From the NCBI GenBank assembly GCA_963765105.1, contig CAVXUW010000004.1:868001-932000 (forward strand): DNA of 64,000 nt, written 5' to 3'. This DNA comes from CALMEC01 sp963765105 (GTDB taxonomy: Bacteria > Actinomycetota > Thermoleophilia > Miltoncostaeales > Miltoncostaeaceae). Every line of letters begins with the position of its first letter. Positions within the stretch are counted from its first letter, which is position 1. Below, in pieces: positions 7,268 to 16,414 of this stretch. The notes beneath the pieces are model-generated. The model had not been told where the DNA came from and searched no databases. It was given only the letters and a program-made list of their open reading frames with translations. A program made the translations under genes and the position numbers.

Positions 7268-10200
7268 ATGAGTTCGCGCATCATCATCGACGTCGATCTC
7301 GTCGATGCCGTCATCTTTGATCTCGACGGAGTGCTCACCGACACCGCAGACCTCCACGCGCGCGCGTGGACAGAGCTGTTCGACACCTACTTCCCGCAGC
7401 ATGCTGATGTCTCGGGAACCCGAGTTGCGCCCTTCGATCCCAACCTGGACTACCCGAGGCACCTCGACGGACGGCTGCGCGATGAGGGGGTCGCCGCGGT
7501 TCTGGCATCGCGCGGGATCGCGCTTCCCAGAGGGACATCGTCAGACGCCCCGGGAGATGCCACGGTGTGGGCTCTCGCCAACCAGAAACAGGAGATGTTT
7601 CGCCGACTGTTGGGCTCGGAACGTGTGGCCGTCGTACCCGGTGCGGTCGCGCTGGTTCGGGCACTTCGGCGAGCGGGAGTACGCACCGGGTTGGTGTCCG
7701 CAAGCCGCAACGCGGACGATGTCTTGGCCGCCTCTGGACTCGATCGATTCGGCGTTCGCGTCGACGGCGTCGAAGCTGAGCGACTCGGCCTCCCCGGCAA
7801 GCCAGACCCCGCATCATTTCGAGAAGCTGCAACTCGCCTCAAGGTGCCGCCCGATCGGGGCGTCGTCATCGAAGATTCACTGGCGGGCGTCGCGGCCGCT
7901 GCAGCCGGCGGGTTTCGCCAGGTGATCGGCGTCGGGACGGGAGAACATGCCGCCGCCTTGATCGCCGCCGGCGCCACTGCCACGGCCAGCAACCTGACCG
8001 AGGTGGATGTGGTTGAACGCTTCGCGTGTTGTGCGACAGGCCACGCGGGTGCTGCCGAATGGGTTCTGCCGTTCGATGGCATCGACACGCCCGAAGAGCC
8101 ACGCCGCGAAGCGTTGTGCTCGACCGGCAACGGCTACCTGGCGACGCGAGGAACATCGCCCGAATCGCCCGCGGATGGGCTCCACTACCCGGGGACGTAT
8201 CTCGCGGGTGTCTACAACCGACTCACGAGCACCATCATGGGTGAGGAATTCGAACATGAGGACCTCGTCAATGCCCCCAATTGGCTCCTAGTGACCTTTC
8301 GCATCGGCGACGGTGATTGGTTTGATGCCGACGGGTGGCAGGTGCTGTCGGAGCGATGGGAACTCGATATTCGGCACGGCATTCTCGTGCGTCGTCTCAT
8401 CGCACACGATGCAGAGGATCGCAGCGTCGCCGTTGAACAACGGCGACTCGTCTCCGTCGACAATCGCCATCTCGCCGCACTCCACACACGGATAATCCCC
8501 AAGGGGTGGTCGGGACGCCTGACGATTCAGGCGACGCTCGATGGGGATGTTGCCAACGCCGGGGTACGAGAGTACCGCCATCTTGCCGAGTGCCACCTCA
8601 CCGGCATCACCGTCGACGAAGTCGACCCGGAGACCGTGCTTCTCACTGCGGAGACCACTCAGTCGCGGATCCGCATCGCACAGGCCGCACGCCTTCGCAT
8701 TCGTGCCGGAGCCGAGACGCGACCGGATCGCTCCGTCACGCGGGCCCCGGCGCACATCACACAGCACGTCTCACTGGACATCGAGGACGGCGATGCTGTC
8801 GAGATCGACAAAGTGGTCGCCGTATTCACCTCCCGTGACACCGCCATCTCCGAGTGCGGCGCCGCAGCACAAGCCGCGGCGGTGCAGGCGAAGCCCTTCG
8901 ATGAGATCATTGGTGACCACCGTGCCGAGTGGGAACGATTGTGGGCCACATGCGCGATTTGGCTCGACGTCGAGGGAAGAACGTCCACCATCGTCAACCT
9001 GCACGTCCTTCATCTCTTGCAGGCGCTGTCGCCCCGCCACTCGGTTGATCTCGACGCTGGTGTCACGCCGCGTGGGTTGAGCGGCGAGGCGTACCGAGGC
9101 CATGTCTTCTGGGACGAACTTTTTATCTTCCCCTTCTTCAACCTTCGATTCCCAGAACTCAGTCGCGCCCTTCTCCTGTACCGATACCGGCGGCTTGATC
9201 ACGCCCGCCTTTTGGCTCGCCGAAGCGGTCACCACGGCGCGATGTTCCCGTGGCAGAGCGGCAGCGATGGACGCGAGGAGACACCCAGAAAGCTCTTCAA
9301 CGCTCGATCAGGCAGATGGGTGGCCGACAACTCACACCGGCAGCGCCATGTTGGACTCGCCATCGCCTACAACGTTTGGAAATACTTTCAGGTCACCGGA
9401 GATGTCGCATTTCTTCGCAGCTATGGCGCAGAGCTTCTCATCGAGATTTCGCGCTTCTGGTCCTCCATCGCCGTCCATGACCCCGAAGCTGACAGATACG
9501 ACATCGCCGGCGTTATGGGTCCCGATGAGTTTCACGATGGAGGTCCGCAAACCCCCGGGGCGGGAGTCACGAACAACACGTACACCAACGTCATGACCGC
9601 TTGGGTGATGGCACGCACACTCGATGCCGTCAACGTTCTGGGCGGTGCGCACGGAGGCGAGCTTTGGGACCGCCTCGACCTGCGCCACGAGGAGCTCGAA
9701 CAGTGGGAGCGGCTGAGCCGCACACTGAACGTCGAGTTCGACGATCAGGGACGGCTCACCCAGTTTCGGGGATATGACGACTTGATCGAATTTGACTGGG
9801 ACCGCTACCGCACGACGTACTCGAACATCGGACGCCTGGACCTGATCTTGGAATCCGAAGGCGATTCGACCAACCGCTACAAGCTCTCTAAGCAGGCCGA
9901 TGTGCTGATGCTCTTCTACCTCTTCACTGCCGAGGAGCTCACGGCCGTGTTGGACCGCCTCGGGTATGACTTCGATCCGGATTCCATCCCCGAGACGGTC
10001 CGCTACTTCCTGGCACGCACGTCGCACGGCTCGACACTCAGTCGCGTCGCACACGCGTGGGTGCTGGCCCGCACCGACCGAGAGCGTTCCTGGCGCCTAC
10101 TTCTGGAGGCCCTGGCGTCGGACGTCGACGACACACAGGGCGGCACCACGGGCGAGGGCATCCACCTGGGAGCGATGGGTGGCGCGGTGGACGTTCTGCA

Positions 10201-10450
10201 GCGGTGCTACACCGGACTCGACATCCGCGAAGACACGATCCACCTCAACCCGCGGCTGCCCGACGAGCTGGCCCGATTGCGCTTCGAGGTCGTCTACCGA
10301 GGCCACCGTCTGGAACTCGACATCACGCGAGATACCCTCACCGTCCGCTCCCGCCCATCGACGGCGGCACCCATCACCCTCCAGGTCGTCGACCAACCGT
10401 TCACGGTATCCCCCGGCGAAACGCACGAGTACCGAATCTCAGCACGGTGA
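7268..10450 (+). CDS. beta-phosphoglucomutase / GH65 disaccharide phosphorylase fusion
   Basis: A 1060-residue two-domain enzyme. Residues about 10-240 are a HAD-type beta-phosphoglucomutase: FDLDGVLTDTADLHARAW with nucleophile Asp18 and acid/base Asp20, VSASRNADDVL, LPGKPDPASF and the metal site VVIEDSLAGV. Residues about 265-1060 are a glycoside hydrolase family 65 phosphorylase. It has WVLPFDGIDTPEEPRREAL at the domain entry, GHVFWDELFIFPFF in the catalytic barrel, and the general acid Glu754 in MGPDEFHDG. It would phosphorolyse an alpha-linked glucose disaccharide (maltose, trehalose or kojibiose; not decidable here) to glucose and beta-glucose-1-phosphate, then isomerise the latter to glucose-6-phosphate. 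The start ATG follows AGGATGGA. Confidence 0.92.
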   Translation: MSSRIIIDVDLVDAVIFDLDGVLTDTADLHARAWTELFDTYFPQHADVSGTRVAPFDPNLDYPRHLDGRLRDEGVAAVLASRGIALPRGTSSDAPGDATVWALANQKQEMFRRLLGSERVAVVPGAVALVRALRRAGVRTGLVSASRNADDVLAASGLDRFGVRVDGVEAERLGLPGKPDPASFREAATRLKVPPDRGVVIEDSLAGVAAAAAGGFRQVIGVGTGEHAAALIAAGATATASNLTEVDVVERFACCATGHAGAAEWVLPFDGIDTPEEPRREALCSTGNGYLATRGTSPESPADGLHYPGTYLAGVYNRLTSTIMGEEFEHEDLVNAPNWLLVTFRIGDGDWFDADGWQVLSERWELDIRHGILVRRLIAHDAEDRSVAVEQRRLVSVDNRHLAALHTRIIPKGWSGRLTIQATLDGDVANAGVREYRHLAECHLTGITVDEVDPETVLLTAETTQSRIRIAQAARLRIRAGAETRPDRSVTRAPAHITQHVSLDIEDGDAVEIDKVVAVFTSRDTAISECGAAAQAAAVQAKPFDEIIGDHRAEWERLWATCAIWLDVEGRTSTIVNLHVLHLLQALSPRHSVDLDAGVTPRGLSGEAYRGHVFWDELFIFPFFNLRFPELSRALLLYRYRRLDHARLLARRSGHHGAMFPWQSGSDGREETPRKLFNARSGRWVADNSHRQRHVGLAIAYNVWKYFQVTGDVAFLRSYGAELLIEISRFWSSIAVHDPEADRYDIAGVMGPDEFHDGGPQTPGAGVTNNTYTNVMTAWVMARTLDAVNVLGGAHGGELWDRLDLRHEELEQWERLSRTLNVEFDDQGRLTQFRGYDDLIEFDWDRYRTTYSNIGRLDLILESEGDSTNRYKLSKQADVLMLFYLFTAEELTAVLDRLGYDFDPDSIPETVRYFLARTSHGSTLSRVAHAWVLARTDRERSWRLLLEALASDVDDTQGGTTGEGIHLGAMGGAVDVLQRCYTGLDIREDTIHLNPRLPDELARLRFEVVYRGHRLELDITRDTLTVRSRPSTAAPITLQVVDQPFTVSPGETHEYRISAR

Positions 10451-10488
10451 ACTGCCGCGCGCACTTCAGAGGCGGTGTCGTGTCCGGA

Positions 10489-11658
10489 TCACACTGTCGG
10501 TGCTCGCGCGAAGGCAACCGCAGCGGTGTGACGCGCGATGACACGATCCTCATCAGCGGGAACGATGCGAACGATGCACCCGGCGCCGTCGACGTTGATC
10601 ATCGGTGCCCCAATAGCGTTTTGCTGAGCGTCGATACTGATGCCCAGAAAGCCGAGCCCGGCACAGATCTCCGCCCGCACCGGTGCCGCCCGCTCCCCGA
10701 TACCGCCGGTGAAGACGAGCTGGTCCACGCCTCCGAGCGTCGCGGAAAGGGCACCGATCGCTTTGCGCGCAGATCGACAGAACATTGCCACCGCCCGCGC
10801 GGCACGAGGATCCGTCCGGCGGAGATCGAGGAGCTCACGCATGTCTGCCGTGGTGCCCGAAACGCCGAGAAGACCCGACTGATCGTTGACGAGATGATCG
10901 ACGTCGTCGGCACTCATCCCCCGATCCCGAACAAGCGAGGTGATCACGCCCGGGTCGAGATCCCCACTACGGGTACCCATCATGATCCCCGCGGTCGGGG
11001 TAAAGGCCATCGTGGTATCGATCGGCGCGCCGTTGTCGACCGCCGCCAAGCTGGCACCGCTGCCCAAGTGAGCGATGATCACGCGACCGGAGCGCGGACC
11101 CAGCAGTTCGACGACGCGCTCGTACGAGAGACCATGGAAACCGAATCGACACACTCCCTCCTCCCAGGCCCACTCCGGCAACGGGAATCGTTGTGCGACC
11201 TCCGGCATGCGTCGGTGAAATGCCGTGTCGAAGCACGCGACTTGCGGGAGTGACGGCAACCATTCCGTGATTGCCTCAATCGCCGCAATCTGCGCTGGGA
11301 GATGCAGCGGCGCGAGCGGCACGAGCTCACGCAACGCATCAAGAACCGGTGCGTCGATACGAGTTGGGGCCACAAGGTCGCGTCCGCCATGCACCACGCG
11401 ATGCCCCGCCGCCGCGAACGTCGACACATCACATCGATCAAGCACCTCCAGCATTCGGGACGTCGCCACCGAATGATCATCCACCGGACGGCCCCCGTGC
11501 ACCGTGTCCGCACCGGACGCGTCACGCGACCAGACGCGGGCACGACCGGCTCCAATACCCTCGACGGCACCGTGAAGCAGGGCACCGCCCTGAGGATCCC
11601 GTAAGGCGAACTTCAGCGACGACGAGCCCGCGTTGAGACACAGGATGGTCTCGGTCAC
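10489..11658 (-). CDS. ackA: acetate kinase
   Basis: A 389-residue cytoplasmic kinase converting acetyl phosphate and ADP to acetate and ATP. It has the N-terminal signature LNAGSSSLKF, the family motif GHRVVHGG, the active-site stretch CRFGFHGLSYE, IIAHLGSGASLAAV, and the ATP-site segment LVFTGGIGERAAPVR. Length and motif order are normal for AckA. Its ATG overlaps the stop of the phosphoketolase gene by four bases (ATGA), so the two are translated as a coupled pair. Acetyl phosphate made by phosphoketolase would be used here for substrate-level ATP formation. Confidence 0.97.
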   Translation of the reverse strand: MTETILCLNAGSSSLKFALRDPQGGALLHGAVEGIGAGRARVWSRDASGADTVHGGRPVDDHSVATSRMLEVLDRCDVSTFAAAGHRVVHGGRDLVAPTRIDAPVLDALRELVPLAPLHLPAQIAAIEAITEWLPSLPQVACFDTAFHRRMPEVAQRFPLPEWAWEEGVCRFGFHGLSYERVVELLGPRSGRVIIAHLGSGASLAAVDNGAPIDTTMAFTPTAGIMMGTRSGDLDPGVITSLVRDRGMSADDVDHLVNDQSGLLGVSGTTADMRELLDLRRTDPRAARAVAMFCRSARKAIGALSATLGGVDQLVFTGGIGERAAPVRAEICAGLGFLGISIDAQQNAIGAPMINVDGAGCIVRIVPADEDRVIARHTAAVAFARAPTV

Positions 11659-14042
11659 TCAGGCCACATCCAGTTCTTGATCTCCGGGATGTCATCCCCG
11701 TGTTCTTGTACGTACTCACGATGGGCGGTCAAAAGGTCGTGCGCTTCCTGAATGACGTAGGCGGCGCGGACGGCCAGACCCGGGATGCGACCGATCACGT
11801 CGATCGCGAGATGAAACCGATCCATGTCGTTGCGAACGGCCATGTCGAACGGCGTCGTCGTCGTGCCCTCTTCCTTGTAGCCGCGCACATGGATGTTGTC
11901 GTGGTTGGTGCGACGGTAGGTGAGACGATGGATGAGCCATGGGTAGCCGTGAAAGGCGAAGATGACCGGCCGATCGGTGGTGAAGATCGTGTCGAACTCG
12001 CGGTCGGAGAGACCATGGGGATGCTCCTCTTCGGGCTGGAGGGTCATCAGATCGACGACGTTGACAACACGGAGTCGAAGGTCCGGGAGCCGCGTTCTCA
12101 AGAAGTCGACTGCCGCCAGTGCCTCGAGCGTGGGCACGTCGCCGCAACACGCCATCACAGCGTCGGGCTCGGCGCCACGATCATTACTGGCCCATTCCCA
12201 GATTCCGACGCCGGCACTCGCATGCTTGATCGCCGCGTCCATGTCGAGGAACTGCAGTGCTTCCTGCTTGCCGGCGACGATCACATTGACGAAGTTGCGA
12301 CTCCGAAGGCAGTGGTCGGTGACCGACAAGAGCGTGTTCGCATCCGGCGGGAGATAGACGCGCACGATCTCCGCCTTCTTGTTGACAACATGGTCAATGA
12401 AGCCGGGGTCCTGGTGGGAGAAACCGTTGTGGTCTTGCCGCCACACATGAGATGAGAGCAGGTAGTTGAGCGAGGCGATCGGCGCCCGCCACGGGATCTC
12501 TTGGCTCGTCGATTTGAGCCACTTGGCGTGCTGATTGAACATGGAGTCGACGATGTGCACGAACGCCTCATACGTGTTGAACAGTCCGTGTCTTCCGGTC
12601 AGGAGATATCCCTCCAGCCATCCTTGGCAGGTGTGCTCGCTGAGGATTTCCATGACCCGCCCGTCGGGGGCAAGGCTCTCATCACCGGGCTCGCGCTCGG
12701 CCATCCACGTGCGATCAGTGACCTCGAACAGCGCGGACAGTCGGTTCGACGCCGTCTCATCGGGCCCAAAGACGCGGAAGTTCTCTTGATCGGCGTTGAG
12801 CCGCATCACATCGCGGAGGAGCTCCCCCATCACGGCGGTGGCTTGGGCGGTGCTCCTGCCCGGTTGCTCAACCGAAACGGCATAGTCGCGAAAATCGGGC
12901 ATGCGAAGTTCGCGAAGCAGAAGCCCACCGTTCGCGTGTGGATTGGCCCCCATGCGTCGCCGACCGCTGGGAGCGAGGGTACGGAGCTCGGGGACGAGAC
13001 GTCCGTCGTCGTCAAAGAGCTCATCAGGGCGATAGCTGCGAAGCCAGTCCTCGAGCGCCACGACGTGCTCCGGCTGGTTCACAAGGTTCGCAAGCGGAAC
13101 CTGATGCGATCGCCAGGAACCTTCGGTTGCCTTCCCGTCGACCTCGACCGGACCGGTCCACCCCTTCTGGGTGCGCAGAATCATCATCGGCCAGCGCGGG
13201 CGTTCCAGTGATTGGACGCCGGTGCGCGCCGTCTGCTGGATCTCCTGAATCTCATCGAGCACGTTGCCCAGCGTGGCGGCCATGAGCTCGTGCATCTCGT
13301 CGGGATCGCTCCCAGCGACGATGTACGGTCGATAGCCGTAGCCCCGAAAGAGGCTCATCAACTCGTCCTCGTCGATACGGGCAAGCACCGTCGGGTTGGC
13401 GATCTTGTAGCCGTTGAGATGGAGAATCGGGAGGACCGCTCCGTCCCTGGCGGGGTTCAGGAATTTGTTCGAGTGCCACGATGTCGCCAACGGACCCGTC
13501 TCGGCCTCGCCGTCGCCGACGACGCAGGCCACGATGAGGTCGGGATTGTCAAACGCCGCGCCAAACGCGTGCGACAACGAATAGCCCAGCTCTCCGCCTT
13601 CGTGAATGGAACCGGGAGTTTCGGGCGCCACGTGACTGGGAATACCCCCGGGAAAGGAGAACTGGCGAAAGAGGTTCCGCATCCCGTCGACGTCCTCGGA
13701 AACGTTCGGATAGACCTCGCTGTACGTTCCTTCGAGGTAGACGTTGGCAACGATGCCCGGACCCCCGTGCCCAGGTCCGGCGATGTAGATCATGTCGAGA
13801 TCCCGTTCGCGGATCATGCGGTTGAGATGGACGTAGACGAAGTTGAGGCCGGGTGTCGTTCCCCAGTGGCCAAGCAAACGCGGCTTGATGTGACTCAGGT
13901 CGAGTGGATCACGGAGCAGAGGATTGTCACGGAGGTAGATCTGACCAACGGACAGGTAGTTGGCGGCACGCCAATAGGCATCGAGCTGCTCCCGCTCTGT
14001 TTCACTCAGCGTTACTCCGGACGTCTGAATCGTTTTTGCCAC
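11655..14042 (-). CDS. xfp: xylulose-5-phosphate/fructose-6-phosphate phosphoketolase
   Basis: A 795-residue thiamine-diphosphate enzyme that splits xylulose-5-P or fructose-6-P with phosphate into acetyl phosphate and glyceraldehyde-3-P or erythrose-4-P. Seen in the sequence: GHWGTTPGLNFVYVHLN near residue 60, the GPGHGGP loop, the ThDP/Mg motif VVGDGEAETGPLATSWHSNKF, LNGYKIANPTVLARI, and the C-terminal half with SEHTCQGWLEGYLLTGRHG and FHGYPWLIHRLTYRR. Length is typical. It forms an operon with ackA (4-nt overlap), giving an ATP-yielding bypass of glycolysis. A gene for a CBS-GTPase lies 63 bp upstream on the same strand. Confidence 0.97.
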   Translation of the reverse strand: MAKTIQTSGVTLSETEREQLDAYWRAANYLSVGQIYLRDNPLLRDPLDLSHIKPRLLGHWGTTPGLNFVYVHLNRMIRERDLDMIYIAGPGHGGPGIVANVYLEGTYSEVYPNVSEDVDGMRNLFRQFSFPGGIPSHVAPETPGSIHEGGELGYSLSHAFGAAFDNPDLIVACVVGDGEAETGPLATSWHSNKFLNPARDGAVLPILHLNGYKIANPTVLARIDEDELMSLFRGYGYRPYIVAGSDPDEMHELMAATLGNVLDEIQEIQQTARTGVQSLERPRWPMMILRTQKGWTGPVEVDGKATEGSWRSHQVPLANLVNQPEHVVALEDWLRSYRPDELFDDDGRLVPELRTLAPSGRRRMGANPHANGGLLLRELRMPDFRDYAVSVEQPGRSTAQATAVMGELLRDVMRLNADQENFRVFGPDETASNRLSALFEVTDRTWMAEREPGDESLAPDGRVMEILSEHTCQGWLEGYLLTGRHGLFNTYEAFVHIVDSMFNQHAKWLKSTSQEIPWRAPIASLNYLLSSHVWRQDHNGFSHQDPGFIDHVVNKKAEIVRVYLPPDANTLLSVTDHCLRSRNFVNVIVAGKQEALQFLDMDAAIKHASAGVGIWEWASNDRGAEPDAVMACCGDVPTLEALAAVDFLRTRLPDLRLRVVNVVDLMTLQPEEEHPHGLSDREFDTIFTTDRPVIFAFHGYPWLIHRLTYRRTNHDNIHVRGYKEEGTTTTPFDMAVRNDMDRFHLAIDVIGRIPGLAVRAAYVIQEAHDLLTAHREYVQEHGDDIPEIKNWMWPE

Positions 14043-14105
14043 GCTGACACCACCTCCCAGGGAATCGTTGGTTCGTCCGTGCCGTCACGAAAGCGCGTGA
14101 CTCCG

Positions 14106-15002
14106 TCAGTGCAGGCACGACAGGATGTGACTTTCGAGCCAGTGTTTCCACTGGTCAATCCCTCGATCGTCAACCGTGATGGCGAGGCCGATGACCTCAA
14201 GGTGGGGATGCTCGGTCTGGACTCTCTGAACCACCCCCGCCAGATCGCTCGCCTGTGGGAGTTCGTCGGTTTTCGTGAGCACGAGCGCTTGCGCTTCCGA
14301 AAGGCTCGCCGAGGGAATCAGTTCGGCGTCGGCCGCGGGGACGACAAGCACCTGAAAGCTCTCGCCCAGACCGCGGTCCGGCTCGAGAGGACCGTCTCGG
14401 TCTTCCATCAAGATGATCTGGATCTCACCAAGGGCCTCCACGGCGGAACGAAACCCTTTGCGCCAGTGTGCGTGAGGATCAACGACGACGTGAGTGCCCC
14501 GGATGTGACTCACCTCGGCCGCATCAACGGGATTTGTCTGGATAATGCCCGCCTCACATTCGCGCAGCAGCGGAAGGGTGCGAAGAAGAAGCGTGGTCTT
14601 ACCGGCGCCGGCCGGGCCAACCAGGCGAACCACGATCGGATGCGACTCTCGCCGACCGACGTCCTGAGCAAACGCCTGTCGAATCACCCGAAGGGCATCT
14701 GAGCGGGTAACGATGCCCTCGATGCGATCGCCGTCCCAGACGACCGCCGCTTCCTTGTCGGTGAGCACAGCCTTGACGGTCTCGAACGCATCCGCCTCCG
14801 GCGTGGTCTGGTGAACGGTCTCTGGACGGAGCAGAGCAATTGGCCCTTCATCTGTCGAAAGCCACATCCCGACGAGGCCTTTGTCGTCAACAAGGGGCAT
14901 GTGATGGACCCGGGCCACCGTGAGGAGTCGAGTGAGCCCCTCGGGGCGCTCATCAGGATGCACGGTCAACGGATGCCGCGTCATGATGTCCTTGGTCTTC
15001 AT
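14106..15002 (-). CDS. CBS-pair + UreG/HypB-like P-loop GTPase protein
   Basis: From the preferred ATG at 15002 the protein has 298 residues. MKTKDIMTRHPLTVHPDE begins a CBS pair (residues 1-110) whose second half is AAVVWDGDRIEGIVTRSDAL. The remainder is a SIMIBI-class NTPase with Walker A GPAGAGKTT (129-137), a GIIQTNPVDAAEV segment, and LTKTDE near 245 in place of NKxD for guanine recognition. A GTG at 15062 would add 20 residues that look unconserved. UreG, HypB and CobW proteins insert metals or chaperone metallocentres. Coupling to a CBS sensor suggests nucleotide-state control. Position just upstream of xfp-ackA on the same strand hints at shared regulation. The true partner is unknown. 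Confidence 0.7.
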   Translation of the reverse strand: MKTKDIMTRHPLTVHPDERPEGLTRLLTVARVHHMPLVDDKGLVGMWLSTDEGPIALLRPETVHQTTPEADAFETVKAVLTDKEAAVVWDGDRIEGIVTRSDALRVIRQAFAQDVGRRESHPIVVRLVGPAGAGKTTLLLRTLPLLRECEAGIIQTNPVDAAEVSHIRGTHVVVDPHAHWRKGFRSAVEALGEIQIILMEDRDGPLEPDRGLGESFQVLVVPAADAELIPSASLSEAQALVLTKTDELPQASDLAGVVQRVQTEHPHLEVIGLAITVDDRGIDQWKHWLESHILSCLH

Positions 15003-15367
15003 CAGAAGGGTTCCCTGCTCGGAAGAATCTGGGGTCGGAGCACGCTTCGACCCAAGCGTCACCTACGGCGGTGCCGAGTCCATCCGATGTTTTTGCCCCT
15101 CATGGCTACGGGAAACCCGAACGCGCGAGCATGTGACTCGGGGCGAGAGCTTTCCACGGAAGTTAGCCCCGGGACGCGCCGCGTGCTCCCGGACCGGGTC
15201 TGGGACAAACGGCGGAATATTCACTCCTGAGGTGCCGCAGCAACAACCGAAGTCGAAGCGCCGGGATATCTCGGCGTGGTTCGTTCGTTGGTTAAGCAGT
15301 CCCATCGAACACGCAAGCAACAGAGAGACGCCGCCGAATCGATACCAAGCGATCAACTGAGGATGAC
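15003..15367. other. 365-bp divergent intergenic region
   Basis: The region separates the minus-strand CBS-GTPase from a plus-strand secreted protein. The only candidates I can point to are a GATACC box at 15341-15346 and GAGGA before ATG 15368. No convincing gene or long dyad is visible. Confidence 0.5.
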
Positions 15368-15892
15368 ATGAAGACGATCCCCGCACTGACCACCCTGGCC
15401 CTCGCTGCCAGCTCGGTAACCGCCCTCGCCACAAGCACCGCCCCGGATGAGGCGAAGCTCCTGACCCTCTCGCCCATCGGGCTTCAGATCTTCCAAGAAG
15501 GCGGCGAGAGCGCCCGCCAGATCCGTTTCGGTCAGCCGATCCGCACGGCCCGCACGGCCGTCGCCGGTGTCATCGGCCCCCAACTGAGCCAAGCCCCCGC
15601 CGGTGACTGTGCCCTCGCCGTCACCCGCTACCGCCGCGGACTTCAGCTCTGGTCGAAAAACGGTCGTTTCGTCGGCTGGGACGTGACCCCCTCCGCCGGC
15701 CGCAAAATCACCACCGAGAGCGGCGTCGGCATCGGCTCGAAATTCGCCACGGTACGCGCACTGTTCCCCGACGCCACGACCACGCGCACACCCTTCGGAC
15801 GAGACTTCACCGCCGGAGGCCTCAAAGGCAGCCTCAACAGCGCAAACGAGATCAGCTGGATCCACTATGGCAAGGTCTGCGACTTCCGCTAG
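15368..15892 (+). CDS. secreted hypothetical protein
   Basis: A 174-residue protein. MKTIPALTTLALAASSVTALATS is a plausible signal peptide with cleavage after ALA. The mature part has short beta-prone segments and two cysteines, in GDCALAV and KVCDF at the extreme C-terminus, that could form a disulfide. The segment GIGSKFATVRALFPDATTTR resembles a repeated motif of small extracellular proteins in related bacteria. I do not recognise a family. The ATG is preceded by GAGGA. Function unknown. Confidence 0.65.
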   Translation: MKTIPALTTLALAASSVTALATSTAPDEAKLLTLSPIGLQIFQEGGESARQIRFGQPIRTARTAVAGVIGPQLSQAPAGDCALAVTRYRRGLQLWSKNGRFVGWDVTPSAGRKITTESGVGIGSKFATVRALFPDATTTRTPFGRDFTAGGLKGSLNSANEISWIHYGKVCDFR

Positions 15893-15929
15893 GACTCCCG
15901 TGGCGGCGCCCCCGAGACGCGCGAATCGT

Positions 15930-16289
15930 CTACCCCTCGGGCAGCGCGTCGGGATGAGCCCGTGCGCGCTCGCTCGGGTGACCATCCCCGGGCCAAGGCG
16001 CCAGCAACAGCAAGAACCGGGAGTCCTCGATTGCCCGCACCTCGTGGCGCTCGTTCGGGTCCCAGTGAATGAGCAGACCCGGACCGCCAGTGAGGTTACC
16101 GTCGTCGGGGTCGGCGAGCTCGAGCTTTCCCGCGGTCAACACGAGCCAGGTGTGCTCGTGCACCTGGTGTTCGACCATCCGTTCCCCGGCAGGGAGGTTG
16201 ACGAGGATGGCCCGCCCAGTCGGCCCCGAGTAGACGACCTCGGGATGATGAGGGAGAACGTCTGCGGCACCCACGCTCCAGCTTTGCAT
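15930..16289 (-). CDS. cupin-domain protein
   Basis: A 119-residue single cupin. The two cupin motifs are recognisable: the first around GERMVEHQVHEHTWLVLTAGKLEL, with H-x-H-E as putative metal ligands, and the second around GGPGLLIHWDPNERHEVRAIED, with a further His pair. Small cupins of this kind bind a divalent metal and act as enzymes or sensors; the substrate cannot be predicted. It is convergent with the secreted protein at 15368 and lies 125 bp downstream of the sialidase-like gene on the same strand. Confidence 0.8.
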   Translation of the reverse strand: MQSWSVGAADVLPHHPEVVYSGPTGRAILVNLPAGERMVEHQVHEHTWLVLTAGKLELADPDDGNLTGGPGLLIHWDPNERHEVRAIEDSRFLLLLAPWPGDGHPSERARAHPDALPEG

Positions 16290-16414
16290 GTCGCCTCCGT
16301 TTCACGGTTTGCGTACCCAGCATTCTGCTCCTCGCCCCGCTGCGTTCCAACGTTTTCACGGTGGATGGTGTGGGCCGCCTCCCCCGACGACCCACACCAG
16401 TTACACCGCAGATG

